From contig JACZRM010000131.1 in assembly GCA_022576105.1 (NCBI GenBank), positions 1 to 5,580 of the forward strand: a stretch of 5,580 nucleotides of DNA, written 5' to 3'. This document shows, in pieces, positions 5,269 to 5,580 of this stretch (the stretch's first letter is position 1; every line of letters starts with the position of its first letter). The notes below the pieces were generated by a model. That model did not search any database. It saw nothing but the letters and a program-made list of their open reading frames with translations, and had not been told where the DNA came from. Origin of the DNA: Chloroflexota bacterium (GTDB lineage: Bacteria > Chloroflexota > Dehalococcoidia > UBA3495). Both the position numbers and the translations under genes were made by a program.

Positions 5269-5580
5269 GGCTTTTTGTGGTCCGCTTGCGGCTGGGCAGG
5301 AGCCTTGCCTTAAAAGTGTCAATTATGGTCCGTGAATGAGGTGAAGAGCCCATATTTATTGTTACCCTGAGCCCTTCGGCCCAGCCTGTCCCTTCGATGA
5401 ACTCAGGGCAGAACTCAGGGCAGGCTCTGAGCTTGTCGAAGTGGCTCAGGATAAACTCTGCGAGGGGTCTAAAACCGAGTGAACTAGATTCTTCGCTACG
5501 CTGAGAATGACTTTTGAGGCGACGCCTTGGGCAGGCCGGGGCGCTCCAAGGCCGCCTCGGAGTTAAGTCGATCTAAGTCC
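5269..5580. other. 312-bp 3' intergenic region dominated by repeat copy B
   Basis: No coding sequence is supported on either strand. About 39 bp after the cyclase stop, the region is occupied by repeat copy B (about 5308-5519). A tiny CCGC-TT-GCGG palindrome (5282-5291) precedes it without a T-run. A GCCTTG hexamer occurs just left of the repeat (5302-5307) and again just right of it (5524-5529), possibly a target-site duplication although the right copy is 4 bp away from the proposed end. The last 50 bases show nothing recognisable. Confidence 0.6.
5308..5519 (+). repeat. Intergenic repeat, copy B (MITE-like, ~212 bp)
   Basis: Same orientation as copy A and sharing its 27-base and 16-base identical blocks. 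This copy has visible ends: CCTTAAAAGT at 5308-5317 and ACTTTTGAGG at 5510-5519 are inverted repeats matching at 9 of 10 positions. Inside are nested inverted pairs: CCTGAGCC (5366-5373) with GGCTCAGG (5443-5450), and AGCCTG (5383-5388) with CAGGCT (5421-5426), so the middle could fold into a long hairpin. It also has a perfect 12-bp tandem duplication, AACTCAGGGCAG, at 5400-5411 and 5412-5423, absent from copy A. The right part (GATTCTTCGCTACGCTGAGA, from 5487) resembles a phrase I know from intergenic repeats of several environmental bacterial genomes. It has no ORF. Confidence 0.85.

Noticed and set aside
4129..5519. CRISPR array or composite transposon
   Set aside because: There are only two long, diverged copies about 1.2 kb apart, without spacers of regular size, and no transposase gene between or beside them.

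Overview
The window carries five probable genes, all on the + strand, in moderately GC-rich DNA. The best taxonomic reading is a Chloroflexota-like bacterium, possibly a Dehalococcoidia/SAR202-type lineage. This rests on soft evidence: a class III CoA-transferase, a cohesin-type secreted protein and a cyclase-family enzyme together, frequent TTG starts (three of five genes), and intergenic repeats of a style I associate with such genomes. No marker here settles it.

Layout: 1-188 is a leader with a plausible sigma70-type promoter. 189-1424 encodes a CaiB/BaiF-type CoA-transferase. After 35 bp comes hisS (1460-2716, TTG start), a complete histidyl-tRNA synthetase. Seven bases after its stop codon begins a secreted or anchored protein with a long Pro/Ala/Thr linker and a C-terminal cohesin-like domain (2723-3685). 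These three genes could be one transcription unit. After a 164-bp gap with a possible promoter and a very strong Shine-Dalgarno lies an unrecognised 86-residue protein (3850-4110). A 426-bp intergenic stretch then holds one copy of a ~210-bp repeat, a short 13-bp tandem repeat and an extended -10 promoter. The promoter precedes a cyclase/kynurenine-formamidase-like gene (4537-5268, TTG start). A second copy of the ~210-bp repeat follows in the same orientation (about 5308-5519), so the cyclase gene is bracketed by direct repeats about 1.18 kb apart.

Functionally, hisS is core translation. The CoA-transferase and the cyclase-family hydrolase fit catabolism of organic acids or amides, but nothing in the sequence names their substrates. 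No defence system, CRISPR array, tRNA, rRNA or transposase was seen. The most interesting items are the paired MITE-like repeats around the cyclase gene, the altered metal-site residues in the cyclase, the cohesin-like protein directly behind hisS, and the small orphan gene with a near-perfect ribosome binding site.
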